This document shows, piece after piece, positions 28,955 to 39,233 of a stretch of DNA of 64,000 nucleotides. The position numbers and the translations under genes are program-made. The stretch comes from Rubellimicrobium mesophilum DSM 19309. GTDB taxonomy: Bacteria > Pseudomonadota > Alphaproteobacteria > Rhodobacterales > Rhodobacteraceae. Within the stretch, counting starts at the first letter, position 1; the number at the start of each line of letters is the position of its first letter. The DNA lies in the NCBI RefSeq assembly GCF_000600335.2, contig NZ_KK088571.1, positions 17,501 through 81,500 on the forward strand, given 5' to 3'. The notes beneath the pieces are model-generated. The model made no database searches, had not been told where the DNA came from, and worked only from the letters and a program-made list of their open reading frames with translations.

Positions 28955-29075
28955 TCGGGCCGGTTCCCTGATGATGCTGGCATAAGCTGACAGAACGAGC
29001 GTGTGGTCGGACCCTGTGGGCTCCGGAACGCCCGCTCGGTTGACTATGTGGTGCCCGCGGCGGCAGGGTGCCACC

Positions 29076-29348
29076 ATGATCGAGTGGACGGTCGAGTTCG
29101 AGGGGCGGCAGAAGCTCCTCAGTGACATCCGGAGCGCCGAGGTCCTGCGCCTTGTCGAGCCGCTGCGGCATACGTTGGTCAAGGCTCTCGGCCGAACGGC
29201 CGATCCGGATTCGTTGGACGGTCTGAAGGTCGTTATCTGCTCTGAGAAGGAGAACTGGGGCTTTAGACTCGAGGGCTCAGAGCCTGCCGTGAACCACGCG
29301 ATCTCTCTCCTGGGCACAGAGGTGCTTGTCATTCCGCAGTCGCACTGA
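29076..29348 (+). CDS. hypothetical protein
   Basis: 90 aa starting MIEWTVEFEGRQKLLSDI with AGGGTG upstream. It shows mixed alpha/beta character (LKVVICSEKENWGFRLEG, EVLVIPQSH). No family is recognised. It follows vsr at 121 bp and may be unrelated. Confidence 0.5.
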   Translation: MIEWTVEFEGRQKLLSDIRSAEVLRLVEPLRHTLVKALGRTADPDSLDGLKVVICSEKENWGFRLEGSEPAVNHAISLLGTEVLVIPQSH

Positions 29349-29490
29349 GGCACAACGGCTGTACCAACGGGTTCGGCGGTCTCAAGCCTACACATCATAG
29401 GGAATGGCAGGTCGCACCTCCTACTCGACAGCTGCAAGCTTCCAAGGCGTCGTGAGGCAAAGAACATTCGGGTTCTTCCAAGGAACGTTG

Positions 29491-29721
29491 TCATCCCCAC
29501 TCCACGGGGAAAGGCTCTAGCAGCCGCGCCAGCTTGGCCTCCGGCCCCTGCTTCCCGTGGAGAATCGCCTCGACAATCTCGGGCGCGAGCAGCGTCAGCC
29601 GCAGCACGCGCGTGAGGTAAGAGGGCGCGATCCCCTCGCGCTTGGCCAGTTCGCCGATGGTCGCGAACTCTCCCGTGTCCAGCATCCGCTTCCACCGGAA
29701 CGCTCGCGCGAGCGCCTTCAC
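29491..29721 (-). pseudogene. C-terminal remnant of a second large serine recombinase
   Basis: The 76 residues ALARAFRWKRMLDTGEFATIGELAK through YLTRVLRLTLLAPEIVEAIL and ending LEPFPVEWG match what I recall as the C-terminal helix-turn-helix tail of large recombinases in alphaproteobacteria. The frame continues upstream to about 29770 (RIDNTLVK), then is lost near the IS110 copy. It is not part of the recombinase at 2332-4016. It suggests a second integration event or an older element nested here. Confidence 0.5.
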
Positions 29722-29837
29722 GAGCGTGTTGTCGATGCGGGACCGCGGGGCAGGCTCACGGCGTTGATGATGTGACCGCCCCCGACGGCATCGGTGTGCC
29801 AGGGTGGGTCAGCGACGATCCACAGAGGGGAGCGGTC

Positions 29838-30868
29838 ATGGCGGAGATTACCACGGTCGGGCTCGACCTGGCCAAGAATGTGTTTCAGGCGCACGGGGCT
29901 GACGCCTTGGGGCGTGCGGTGCTTCGCAAGAAGCTGAGACGCGACCAGGTGCTGGCCTTCTTTTCTCAGCTCCCCGCCTGTGTGGTGGCGATGGAAGCGT
30001 GTGGCGGTGCGCACTTCTGGGGCCGTGAGATCGGGCGGCTCGGGCATGAGGTGCGCCTGATCCCACCGGCCTATGTCAAACCTTTCGTGAAGCGCCAGAA
30101 GTCTGATGCCGCCGACGCGGAGGCCAGTCTCGCGAGGCGGCGCAGCGCCCGACCATGCGTTTCGTGGCCGTGAAGAGCGAGGAGAGCCAGGCGGCCGCGG
30201 TGATCTTCCGCACCCGCGACCTCCTCGTCCGTCAGCGGACGCAGCTCATCAACGCGCTCCGGGGGCACTTGGGCGAGTTCGGTCTGGTGGTGCCGCAGGG
30301 AGCTTCGCAGGCGGCCCAGTTGATCGCGATAGTGGCTGACCCGGATGCGCCACTCCCTGAGGCCGCGCGATCGGCGCTGCGCGCCTTGGTGTCCGCCCTT
30401 GAGGGGCTCGAGGTCGAGGTCCGCCGCCTCGAGGCAGAGATCACGCGCCGAGCCAAGGAGGATGAGCTCGCGCGTCGGCTGATGACCATCCCCGGGGTGG
30501 GACCGCTGATTGCGACGGCGCTGGTGGCCTTGGCGCCTCCGCCCCAGACCTTCCGGCGGGGGCGCGACTTCGCGGCTTGGCTGGGGCTCACGCCACGACA
30601 GCACTCGACGGGGGGCAAGCAGCGGCTGGGTGCCACGACGAGGATGGGTGAGCGCTCGCTTCGTAGGCTTCTGATCCTTGGGGCCAACAGCGTCATCATC
30701 AAGCGCCACGTCCACCCCGCCGCACGACCGGGCACCTGGCTCGCGCGGTCGCTGACGCGCAAACCGCCGATGCTGGTCCGGGTGGCGCTCGCGAACAAGA
30801 TGGCCCGGGTCGTTTGGGCGTTGATGGTGAAAGGTGAGGACTACCGAGCTCCGGGCGTGGCGGCGTAA
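29838..30868 (+). pseudogene. IS110-family transposase, frameshifted
   Basis: The N-terminal DEDD domain reads TTVGLDLAKNVFQAHG, MEACGGAHFWGREI and KSDAADAEA. The C-terminal half, in another frame from about 30140, reads MRFVAVKSEESQAAAVI, MTIPGVGPLIATALV and FAAWLGLTPRQHSTGGK, the transposase_20 domain with its conserved Ser. The junction near 30135 differs by more than one base from the usual EAICEAAQRPTMRF, so this looks like true decay. IS110 elements lack long inverted repeats, so the ends are not defined. Confidence 0.85.
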
Positions 30869-31126
30869 GCCGGCGCGGTCGCGAGGGCGTCGAAGCGGAA
30901 GAGGGCAAGGAGCGGTATGGCGCAACGGTCGTGAGACGGGACCAGACAACCCAGCCTGCAACAAAGTGCCCCAAGCACGCGGCGTTGATGTGGGGTCTGG
31001 TCCGCGAACACCATTCGGGCCCGCGGCATCTTAGGGCCGCAGCAAAGGCCGGACAGATGTCAGCACCCGACAGCGCGCCACGACCAGCCCCGAAGATCTC
31101 TCTTGCGCAAAGGGGCGGTTACAGAT
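30869..31126. other. spacer between IS110 and IS5 copies
   Basis: This probably holds the IS110 3' flank. I see no gene and no clear repeat. Confidence 0.35.
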
Positions 31127-32164
31127 GTTGCGTAACCCTTGGACGCAGCGGTTCGTGTAGGGACTCCGGCCCCCTATCTGCTTAGGCATGAGCAAGCCCG
31201 CACCTGCGTGCTATCGCACGATGAACTGGTCCAGCTACAACGCCGCGCTGCGCCGGCGCGGCTCCCTGCTGGTCTGGCTGGACCGCGAGATGGAGTGGCT
31301 TGCGCCTGCGAGCCATCGGCCAGGTCGGCCTCAGACCTTCTCCGATGCCGCCATCCAGTTCTGCCTCGGCATCAAGGTGCTCTTCGGCTTGGCGCCGCGA
31401 CAGACGATTGGCATGGTGGAAAGCCTGCTGAAGATGGCGGGCCTCGACTGGCCGGTGCCGGACTACTCTACCCTGTGCCGGCGACAGAAGACCGTCAGTA
31501 TCCAGATCCCATTCCGGCGCGCAGGCGGCGACCTCAACCTGCTGGTCGACAGCACAGGGGTGAAGATGCGCGGCGACGGCGAATGGCAGGTGCGCAAGCA
31601 CGGTCCCGGCCGCCGGCGGCAGTGGCGCAAGGTGCATCTGGCCATGGATGTGGCGACCGGAGACATTCGCGCGGTGGAGTTCACCTCCAGCCACCAAGGC
31701 GACAGCCCAGTGCTGTCGGACCTTTTGGCGCAGATCCCGGCCGACCAGGACATCGGCACCGTCACGGCAGATGGAGCCTACGACACGCGCCGATGCCACA
31801 CCGCGCTCGTCGAGCGTGGGGCGACCGCCATCATTCTGATCCGCAAGAATGGCCGTCCCTGGAACGAGAACTGTCCCGCTGCCAAGGCTAGGAACAAGAT
31901 CCTTCGAGCCTCAAGGCACTTCGGCCGGGCCCTCTGGAAGCGCTGGTCCGGCTATCACGCCCGAAGCCGGATCGAAGCCCAGATGCTCCGCCTCAAAGCC
32001 GTCGGAGACCGCATCGCCTCGCGAGACCCCGACCGCCAAACCGCCGAGATCCACCCGCATTGCGCTGATGAACCGCTTCTCAGCCCTCGGACAGGCTGAA
32101 ATCGTGCGCGTCGCCTGAACCCAAGGGGAAAGGGGAAGCTCGGCCTCAGCCCGAGTTCCGCAAC
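31127..32164. mobile_element. IS5-family insertion sequence (ends approximate)
   Basis: The left end GTTGCGTAACCC at 31127 and the complement of the right end, GTTGCGGAACTC at 32164, form imperfect inverted repeats around a single transposase gene. The length of 1,038 bp fits IS5. No clear target duplication is seen. It truncates the insertion-sequence remnant to its right. Confidence 0.6.
31188..32118 (+). pseudogene. IS5-family transposase, frameshift near the C-terminus
   Basis: It starts MSKPAPACYRTMNWSSYNAAL. The DDE residues sit in LNLLVDSTGVKMRG, TVTADGAYDTRRCH and RSRIEAQMLRLKA. The usual ending RIALMNRFSALGQAEIVRVA is found in the next frame from about 32055 (one- or two-base loss after EIH). 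Without repair the C-terminus ends CADEPLLSPRTG. It may be a recent inactivation or a sequence error. Confidence 0.85.
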
Positions 32165-32300
32165 AACGCCCTTCAGCTGGTGCCTCTTCGTCGGCCCGGA
32201 TCTTTGCTTCATTCTCGCTCTTGGGCGGCTGCGATGAACCAGACATCCTCCTCTCACAAAACAGCCCGGTCTGTCTCATGGGCGCTGAACCGGCCCACAG
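32165..32300 (-). mobile_element. insertion-sequence end remnant, left copy (inverted to 47695-47840)
   Basis: Read leftward from 32300, CGGTTCAGC, then GGAGGATGTCTGGTTCATCG and GGGCCGACGAAGA, align with the plus strand at 47707-47812 over about 110 bases with roughly four in five identical positions by eye. The segment is cut at its left by the IS5 copy. Both copies point outward from the gene block between them. The parent element is not identified. Confidence 0.55.
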
Positions 32301-32473
32301 TAATCTACTACTTTCTCGTTGTGAATCATCTTGCGAATATCATCCCACGTGTTGAGTCCGTCGGGGTTAGTTGACATCGACAGTACTTCAAGGGGCTCGT
32401 CCAGACCGCACAACTCGTGTTGAACGCGATTGCTGGCATCAATTCCGTGTGCAGCGGCAGCTAAAGGCTGCAC
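32276..32473 (-). CDS. small hypothetical frame after the nuclease-helicase gene
   Basis: 65 codons from a GTG at 32473; the protein-like part (RVQHELCGLDEPLEVLSMS, TWDDIRKMIHNEKVVDYCG) runs into the insertion-sequence remnant near 32300. It may be the truncated last gene of the leftward defence operon. No family is recognised. Confidence 0.35.
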   Translation of the reverse strand: MQPLAAAAHGIDASNRVQHELCGLDEPLEVLSMSTNPDGLNTWDDIRKMIHNEKVVDYCGPVQRP

Positions 32474-32550
32474 ATGTCATCCGCGGATATGGATCCGATG
32501 CAGAACGACCTGTTCGATTATGGATAAACCCAACCTTTGTGTAACCGACT

Positions 32551-34226
32551 TCACGGTCCAGCGGCATCAACCTCCTGCTTAAGGCGGGCGATATCCTCAG
32601 CTGTCCCAACAATTTCCAGCAGGACATTCGCGCGGCTTGTTGCGACATAGACCAGCTCAGGGTCGGTCAGACCCTCGATCCCGATCAGAAAGACGCACGG
32701 ACGCGACAGCCCCTTGAAGCGCCGAACCGTGTCAAGGACGATGTGATCGGGCCAAATGTCATCAGCACGGCAGGTCGCTTTGCCGGCGATCTTTTCGCCA
32801 AGAGCAGTCAAGATGCCACTTGTACCTGAGAGTACCGCAATCTGCCCCGGCGCGACCTGACCGGAGCGCAGAAGCTGTGCAATTCGATCGTTCAGGCGCG
32901 AAAGGGAAATTTCGCCGTTGCGACACACGAGGGTTCCAACCGGCTCGCCCTCAGGTCCTGCAGGGGTACTTCGTCGACCCTGGTACCACTTTGCCATCAC
33001 AGCATGAATCCGCCGCGTGTTTCGAAGGTTCCTTGTCAGTGCAATGGACGACGCGGGAAGAGCATCGATGAACCCTTTTTCAGGAGAGAACAGGCGCTGA
33101 TTGTCGTCGTAGAAAACGTAGAATCCGCCGCTTTCCGGGTCTCTGATGGTGAGGCGTAGGGCGTGCAACCAAGAGTCACGGAAGTCCTGCCCCTCATGAT
33201 AATGATCGTATCAAAGCCGAGATCGGGATTGTCGCTGACCGCTTCCACAAGTGCCTCGGGAAGAAGGCGATCGAACATGGACTGATCGTCATCCGAGAGT
33301 ACTTCGACCCCGGCCTTCTGTGCGATGGTTCGGCATAGCGCATGGAAGCTGGCCACAACGAGGCAGTCGTGACTCTGACAAACCGTTCGAAGATGGGCAG
33401 CCAGCGGCGCGTTGTAGCAGGTCAGAAGCGTACGCCGGCCTTCGGCAGCTGATCTTATGGCTTTTTCGACGGCCAGAACGGTTTTGCCGCTGCCCGCACC
33501 GCCCGAGATCGCCATTTCCTTGTTGTCTGCGAGCGAGTCGAGGATCCACGCCTGTTCTGCCGTAAGCCGCTCAATGGTCTTGGCATCGTCAGCAAGGCTG
33601 ATGCCGATGTGGGCCTTCAGTTCGAAATGGCTGGCAAGCAGCTCCTCGAGCGCTCTCAGGCCATCCAGTCCCAAAGGACTTTCACGCTGGTCGCCCCCTT
33701 CGGTCATCCGATGGACAATCCAGTTGTCGAGGGTTTCCATGTCATCCCCGAACGCCATGATCTCGAGCGGCGCATCCGGCGCCAGTGCCCGGCGAGGTCG
33801 GACGCTGCCGGGAAGGAGCGCGCCATGTCGTGCCCTTACGAAACGACCGCTCAGTGCCCGGCTTGCATTGAGGCGCTTCAGGAAATGGTGCTTGCTGCTG
33901 CGCGCCTGGGACAACGGGTTCTTAATTCTGAACTTGAACCCGTCCCGGTCCTCGCTGAGCCATTGGCCGTCATTCTCGCGGCAGCTCACCCTCCCGCCCT
34001 TTACCTCGAGGAACAGCAGCCCGTGTTCCGCATGCGCGACTATGAAATCCGCCTCTCCGTCGAACTCGGCGCCGTCGCGATCCGCTTCATGCCAAGAGCG
34101 TGAATAGTAGCAGTTGTAGTCTCCGGGCAGCTTGTCCCTTATGCGCTCGTAGACCCGGATTTCCGAAGACAGTTTCGGATTGTCCACAACATGTCGTGGC
34201 AGTTCCCTCGGGTACATGCGGGCCAT
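32551..34226 (-). pseudogene. NERD-nuclease / UvrD-like helicase fusion, frameshifted in Walker B
   Basis: The N-terminal ~120 residues carry a nuclease-related (NERD) pattern: EFDGEADFIVAHAEHGLLFLEVKGG. An SF1 helicase follows: Walker A ISGGAGSGKTVLA, the segment LLTCYNAPLAAHL and, after a frame change near 33197, SWLHALRLTIRD, FVFYDDNQRLF, LTRNLRNTRRIH and ELVYVATSRANVLLEI. Inserting one base restores IIIDEGQDFRDSW, the Walker B motif. The ATG lies two bases after the drmB stop, so it is the last full gene of the UvrD-drmA-drmB transcript. A DNA-degrading or unwinding effector role is plausible. Confidence 0.8.
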
Positions 34227-34228
34227 AT

Positions 34229-36049
34229 TCAGGGCCTTCCGTTCAGAACCTTGCGGAAGAAACCGAGTCCCGGATTCTCGGGTGTTCCGACCAGCATGCC
34301 CCGATCAAGGTGACGATTGAAATGCTCGCATGAGGTTTCCGGAAGGAACGTGCAGCAGTGACAGGCTGAGGATCCAGATCCCTCGGAAAGTGAGAGGATG
34401 CCACTGCTGCAAAGCGGATCCGAGGAGCACCACTCCAGATCCCGCAGTGCTGCTAGCAGTATCGGGCCAATCTCACTGGTACGTCCCTTTCGTGACAACC
34501 CACCCAGTGTTCCATCGGAGTCCGGGGCCGACGTATATAGCAGAAATCCGCACATCCCACCAGGACCTGGCGAGACGTACAACCTCTCTCGGATGGAGGC
34601 AGTGGAATACCCGCTGTCAAGTGACAGGCGTTCCGACAGGGCGTGAGCCGTTGTGTGGATGAGGAGCAACCTCGCTGAAATCGTCATGGGGAAGGGACGA
34701 TCGCTGCCGTTGTGGTCCTGCCATGCACGCTCGGCGGCATTATGCGCCTTTGCCGCCCTGTCGGCGACATCGGGCGCGTTCTCCCAAGACAATACGGCTG
34801 TCTCATCGAAGTTGATGAATATGCCTTCCCCGCGGACTTCGATCGCTGGCAGCCAGTTCAACTTCTTTTCGGACAGCGGCGCCACGAAAGCGCTATTGTC
34901 GGCCGCCTCCACCGGGCTGAGACGGGTGAATGCCTTCAGAGCTCGAACTTCGCGCAGCCTCTCGACCGAGACCACATTGTCCAGAACTCCCGTCAGATCG
35001 TTCGGGATCGCCTGGGGCGAGATCTGGAACTCGGGGAACTCCTCTCCATCCGGGCCGCCCGAGCGAAGCATCAGGTGCTCGTTGGGACGCAGGTCACCGG
35101 TCTTGTTGTCCAGCATTGTCAGCAGGGTCAGTATCCGCGCGGTCAGGTCTTCTGGCCTGGTATCTGGCTCAGGCCACAGGGGATGGATCCGCTTGCGCAC
35201 GAAGTCGGGAAGTTGCGCCCTGTCGTCCAGTGCAATGATGTCCGGCCAGAAATCCTCCAGCATTTCCCGAAAGGAACCTCCAAACGGCGGCACGTCGAGC
35301 GCAGATTCAATCACGGGGAAATAGGCATTCGATGCACCACGCTGAATGGCAACAGGCGGATGGTTGCAAGGTTCTGGCTGCATCTTGAGCCACAGTGACC
35401 TGCCGTCGCATGAGATCTTGCCCAGCGCACCGGGCGACAGGGCGCCATCAAGGTCGCGCTCGGCCTTGCATTCGGTGCAGTGGACCTTGAGCCCCTTCAA
35501 CCCGGCTCCTTCCCCGACGAGCTTGAGCGCCTTCTTCCGGGAGCAGGCCTCGGCGTGCTTCGGCCATGACATCCAGGGAAAGTCCTGAAGATGCCCCGCA
35601 GGGCATGTCACGATGAAGCGGACAGGTACCGCATAGACCTTTTTGATGCGCTTGCCGCGCCCGGAACTGCAGGAGGGGCACCACAGCTCGGGTTTCCCGA
35701 TCTCGGAACTCCAGAGGCGGCTACGTTGCAGGAAGTTGCACTTTGGACAGACATGCCAATCGGGAAACCTATAGGCCGGCAAGAGGCGAGGTCGCTTCTC
35801 CCTGCCTACCTTCTCGTCTCCGACAGGAGGCAACCTGAACCCATTCACCTGCAGCCTGGCCTGAAGGGGCTCGTGATGAATGCGCTGATCGTTCAGAAGC
35901 CCCTTCTTGATGGCCAGTTTGTCCCAAGCCTCAAGGCCGGCCGCCACCACGGAAACAGGCGCTCCGTTCTCGCCTCTAAAGTCGATAATCGCGCCGGGAC
36001 CATTTCCTGTCAGAACCTGACTCCGGCGAATCTTTCCGATCGGCTTCAT
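34229..36049 (-). CDS. drmB: DISARM protein DrmB (DUF1998 domain)
   Basis: 606 aa starting MKPIGKIRRSQVLTGNGPGA, the conserved DrmB opening. Cysteine pairs that probably bind zinc follow (CPKCNFLQRS, WCPSCSS, HCTECKAERD). The C-terminal DUF1998 region has LLIHTTAHALSERLSLDSGY, GMCGFLLYTSAPDSDGTLGGL and ends with WCSSDPLC and a CHCC cluster. In DISARM, DrmB forms a complex with the DrmA helicase and recognises incoming phage DNA. The start overlaps the drmA stop by four bases. The gene is intact. Confidence 0.9.
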   Translation of the reverse strand: MKPIGKIRRSQVLTGNGPGAIIDFRGENGAPVSVVAAGLEAWDKLAIKKGLLNDQRIHHEPLQARLQVNGFRLPPVGDEKVGREKRPRLLPAYRFPDWHVCPKCNFLQRSRLWSSEIGKPELWCPSCSSGRGKRIKKVYAVPVRFIVTCPAGHLQDFPWMSWPKHAEACSRKKALKLVGEGAGLKGLKVHCTECKAERDLDGALSPGALGKISCDGRSLWLKMQPEPCNHPPVAIQRGASNAYFPVIESALDVPPFGGSFREMLEDFWPDIIALDDRAQLPDFVRKRIHPLWPEPDTRPEDLTARILTLLTMLDNKTGDLRPNEHLMLRSGGPDGEEFPEFQISPQAIPNDLTGVLDNVVSVERLREVRALKAFTRLSPVEAADNSAFVAPLSEKKLNWLPAIEVRGEGIFINFDETAVLSWENAPDVADRAAKAHNAAERAWQDHNGSDRPFPMTISARLLLIHTTAHALSERLSLDSGYSTASIRERLYVSPGPGGMCGFLLYTSAPDSDGTLGGLSRKGRTSEIGPILLAALRDLEWCSSDPLCSSGILSLSEGSGSSACHCCTFLPETSCEHFNRHLDRGMLVGTPENPGLGFFRKVLNGRP

Positions 36050-39000
36050 TGTATTGTCCCCCTTTCCGATCCGCCCTCCAGCAGAACATACGATGCCGAA
36101 GCTTCGACGGAACGTAGCGAGTTCGGAGTCGGCTTCTGCCCGGCAAAGCGTGCCTTGTTTCCACGTTCGGCTGCCGCTTCCGCCGAAGTCAGAAGAGCTT
36201 CTCCGTAGTCTTGCCAATAGTCGTTCAGTCCCTGTCGGTCGATCCAGTCGTCAAGGAACGAATTGAGTTGAGCGCGCGCAGCCTCTGCCTCTATCGGATC
36301 AATCCTCTCAATCCGGGCAATAACCGTCGCCAGAAGTGCTTCAGCCTCCTTTTGATGCTGTTCGATCGCCCCCGGATTCTCCATGCCATTCACCAGATGG
36401 CGCACCATTGCGACATACGGAGCATGAAGTGCGCGGTCGCGCGCACGCGGAGCGAAGGGAGTCACGCTAGTTGCCTCCACGTCCCGGTAGAGACTGCGAT
36501 GCCAACTGGCAAAGGTCTCGTATCGGCTTCGATCGCGGGACTTGGCGGCGTTGAACAACGTGATCACAAGCCCGGGCGCCTTCTGGCTTCTGCCAACCCG
36601 ACTAGTGGCTTGAATGTACTCAGCAATCGTCTTTGGTTGACCGTTGACGACCATCAGGCCAAGCCGAGAGACATCCATCCCCACCGAGATCATGTTGCTC
36701 GCCAGCACGATGTCTACGTGGTCAGGATCGCTCCATGCCCGCTCCAGATCCTTTAGGTACTTCGGGATGTCGCTGGAGCGGACACGACTGGTAAGTTCGA
36801 TCTGCATCCCGGCGTCGCGCTCGGTTTCACCGGGTCTGCGCCCGGCATAGTCTTGGATGCTACGGGCAACGTCGTCTCGCATGAGCACGAGTGCGCCGCC
36901 CAGCTCCCTAAGCGAATTGAAGTAATTGACAAGGGTCCAGTATCCATCACGCCTGTCTGCCGCAAGCGTCTGGTCGGTAGCCGCTTGGAGCAGAGAGGCC
37001 GCGACAGCCTGTTGGGTGAACTTAGCAGAGCGACCGACGGTTGAGATACCCACATAACGACGGCCGGGTACGTCACGATCCTCGATTGCGAAACCGGAGT
37101 TGGTGTGATCGAGACCCGGCGGCGGAAATTGGAAGGAACGGCGGTCAAATAGGGCTTTGATCTGGTCTTCCGCCTTGCGGATGGTCGCTGTCGATCCAAT
37201 GACTTTCGCCCTGACGCCGGTCCCTGATCGACACAGCTCGTCGATTGCGGTCTCATAGAGTCCCGCAAGGCTGCCCAATGGCCCGGAGATCAGGTGGAGT
37301 TCGTCTTGGATCACCAGTTCAGGGGAGTCCGCCGCCGTTCCAATTCCGAAAAGGCAGCCAGTCTTCTGGTTTCTCGTGATCTGCGCGTACTTATCGACCG
37401 TGCCGATCAGCAACGTCGGCCGCTCTCGATAGACATCCTCGTCCACCGTCCAGATAGGGAGCAATGCAAGTTCCTGCCCCACGTCACATGACTTCGTTAG
37501 GCAGCGAACCTCCACACGACTCTTGTCCGCCGAGATTTGCCAATTGAGGACTTCACGACAGCACGGGCAACTACGCAACTGCGCCGGGGAGCTTTCCGCT
37601 TCCGTGCCGAGCACCTGCTCTGCCTGCGCAACGGTATTCGGTGTGGCACCTTCCCCCACCCAAAGCCCGAGGGAAATTGGGATGTCCGATGCGAAGTGCG
37701 CGGGCAATTCGACCTTCTCCAGCTTGACCTTCCCACGCCTGACCATCTCGCAGGCACAAATCAGGGCTGCTGCACGCTCAAACTGCTGGATAGTCAACAG
37801 CCTAAGGGTGTACCGCATGAACGTTGTCACGCCTCCGCCGCTCGGATTTCCCGCAGCACGGAGACGACGGAGGAATATCGTGAACGCTGTCAGCAGCAGA
37901 TAGGCTTCGGTCTTTCCGCCGCCGGTCGGAAACCATAGCAGGTCCATCATCTCGCGATCGGAGGAATCGTGTTTTGCGATCGACTCAAGACACAGGAGCG
38001 CGAAACCGAGCTGAAACGGTCGCCAAACCAGTTCGGGCGGCTGTGGATTGATGCGCCATGAATACTGTAGCGCGAGGGCAGCGTTCGCGAGCCTGAAGGC
38101 GGTCAGGACATCGGGTGAAGACTCCAGCAGAGCAATACCCGCTCGCATTCGCTGTTCAGCGGTTCGGCAGCGCTGCATGTGCAGCTGTGCCTGCTCGACA
38201 TGCTCCTGCCGCATGCCGAGCGCTCCACCTTCCATCCTTGAAATCCAGTGCGCGTAGGCATCAACAAACGACGCCAGTCCAGCGACGAGACTGGCGGAGT
38301 CCTTGGATGCCAGCCAAGAAGCCGCAAGCGGTAACCTGGCATCATCCTGCCGGAACTCGATATCGCCTTCCGCGCTAACGAGATGGACGGTGGCCTCCGG
38401 AAACCAGCTTGTTCTGACCCGTTGAACAAGGCCATCCACGGGCTCGTCCCACATCGCGGAACAGGTATGGCCCACCGCGAATTGCTGTACGTCACGATAC
38501 AGCAAGGCAGATGCACGGGCATCGTCTTCGTCACTCCCGGATCCTGCCCGGTCCGGTTTCGGAACGAACCGGCAGTCAGCTTCGCATTTTACACTGAGGG
38601 AGAACTGGAAGAGCGTTGCTTGCTCGTTGGCTGCCCGACTTCTCGCTTCTGTCGGCTTCGCATCGTTGGTGACCGCTAGCGTGACAAGTAGGATATCGCC
38701 CCAAGGCGCGATCCGGCAGTGCAACGACGTTCCCGCAAGCCCGCTGTTGGCAAGGCCGATGATTGGGGCTGCCTCTGTGCGCAGTTCCGCAAGATTGAGT
38801 GACACCTCGGCGAATTGAGGGTCTCGTCGCCAACTCTGCACCCGCTTCCTGCCCGAACCGGCGCTTTCTTCGGCCGCGCTCTCTGGCCTGTAACGAGCCC
38901 CATCCACCCGAACCCGCAATCTCGGTGCCGAACCGCTCGGCTGGACCGCAAAGGAAAGACCAGCCGAACTGGGTCGAAAAGCAGAGGCTGCCTTCACTCC

Positions 39001-39204
39001 ATCCAGCGCGGTCCCCACTGCATCCGCATCGTCAGCATCGCTCGCCTCGTCGTCATCTTCCGGCGAAATCGTCGTGCGAGGGGGAAAAAGGATTCCGGTC
39101 AGGTATCGATCAGTCGGCCGATCTGAAATCAGTTCATCCGGTGCCTCTGGACCAATAAGATCGACCTTTATCCTTTGAAGGAGCGTGTCGCGGGCATCGA
39201 TCAT
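36046..39204 (-). CDS. drmA: DISARM helicase DrmA
   Basis: 1,052 aa, intact. The N-terminal ~400 residues are a beta-rich unknown region. The SF2 helicase follows: Walker A WFPTGGGKTEAYL near residue 428, Walker B VIQDELHLISGPLGSL near 635, motif III GSTATI, and motifs V/VI in ASNMISVGMDVSRLGLMVV and IQATSRVGR. A CPCC / CLTKSC zinc-like insertion lies near 550-575. This matches DrmA. It sits between a UvrD-like helicase (30-bp gap) and drmB (ATGA overlap). With DrmB it should form the DNA-sensing core. Confidence 0.9.
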   Translation of the reverse strand: MIDARDTLLQRIKVDLIGPEAPDELISDRPTDRYLTGILFPPRTTISPEDDDEASDADDADAVGTALDGVKAASAFRPSSAGLSFAVQPSGSAPRLRVRVDGARYRPESAAEESAGSGRKRVQSWRRDPQFAEVSLNLAELRTEAAPIIGLANSGLAGTSLHCRIAPWGDILLVTLAVTNDAKPTEARSRAANEQATLFQFSLSVKCEADCRFVPKPDRAGSGSDEDDARASALLYRDVQQFAVGHTCSAMWDEPVDGLVQRVRTSWFPEATVHLVSAEGDIEFRQDDARLPLAASWLASKDSASLVAGLASFVDAYAHWISRMEGGALGMRQEHVEQAQLHMQRCRTAEQRMRAGIALLESSPDVLTAFRLANAALALQYSWRINPQPPELVWRPFQLGFALLCLESIAKHDSSDREMMDLLWFPTGGGKTEAYLLLTAFTIFLRRLRAAGNPSGGGVTTFMRYTLRLLTIQQFERAAALICACEMVRRGKVKLEKVELPAHFASDIPISLGLWVGEGATPNTVAQAEQVLGTEAESSPAQLRSCPCCREVLNWQISADKSRVEVRCLTKSCDVGQELALLPIWTVDEDVYRERPTLLIGTVDKYAQITRNQKTGCLFGIGTAADSPELVIQDELHLISGPLGSLAGLYETAIDELCRSGTGVRAKVIGSTATIRKAEDQIKALFDRRSFQFPPPGLDHTNSGFAIEDRDVPGRRYVGISTVGRSAKFTQQAVAASLLQAATDQTLAADRRDGYWTLVNYFNSLRELGGALVLMRDDVARSIQDYAGRRPGETERDAGMQIELTSRVRSSDIPKYLKDLERAWSDPDHVDIVLASNMISVGMDVSRLGLMVVNGQPKTIAEYIQATSRVGRSQKAPGLVITLFNAAKSRDRSRYETFASWHRSLYRDVEATSVTPFAPRARDRALHAPYVAMVRHLVNGMENPGAIEQHQKEAEALLATVIARIERIDPIEAEAARAQLNSFLDDWIDRQGLNDYWQDYGEALLTSAEAAAERGNKARFAGQKPTPNSLRSVEASASYVLLEGGSERGTIQ

Positions 39205-39233
39205 ATACGTTCTCCAAGAATCGTGGTTCTCGC

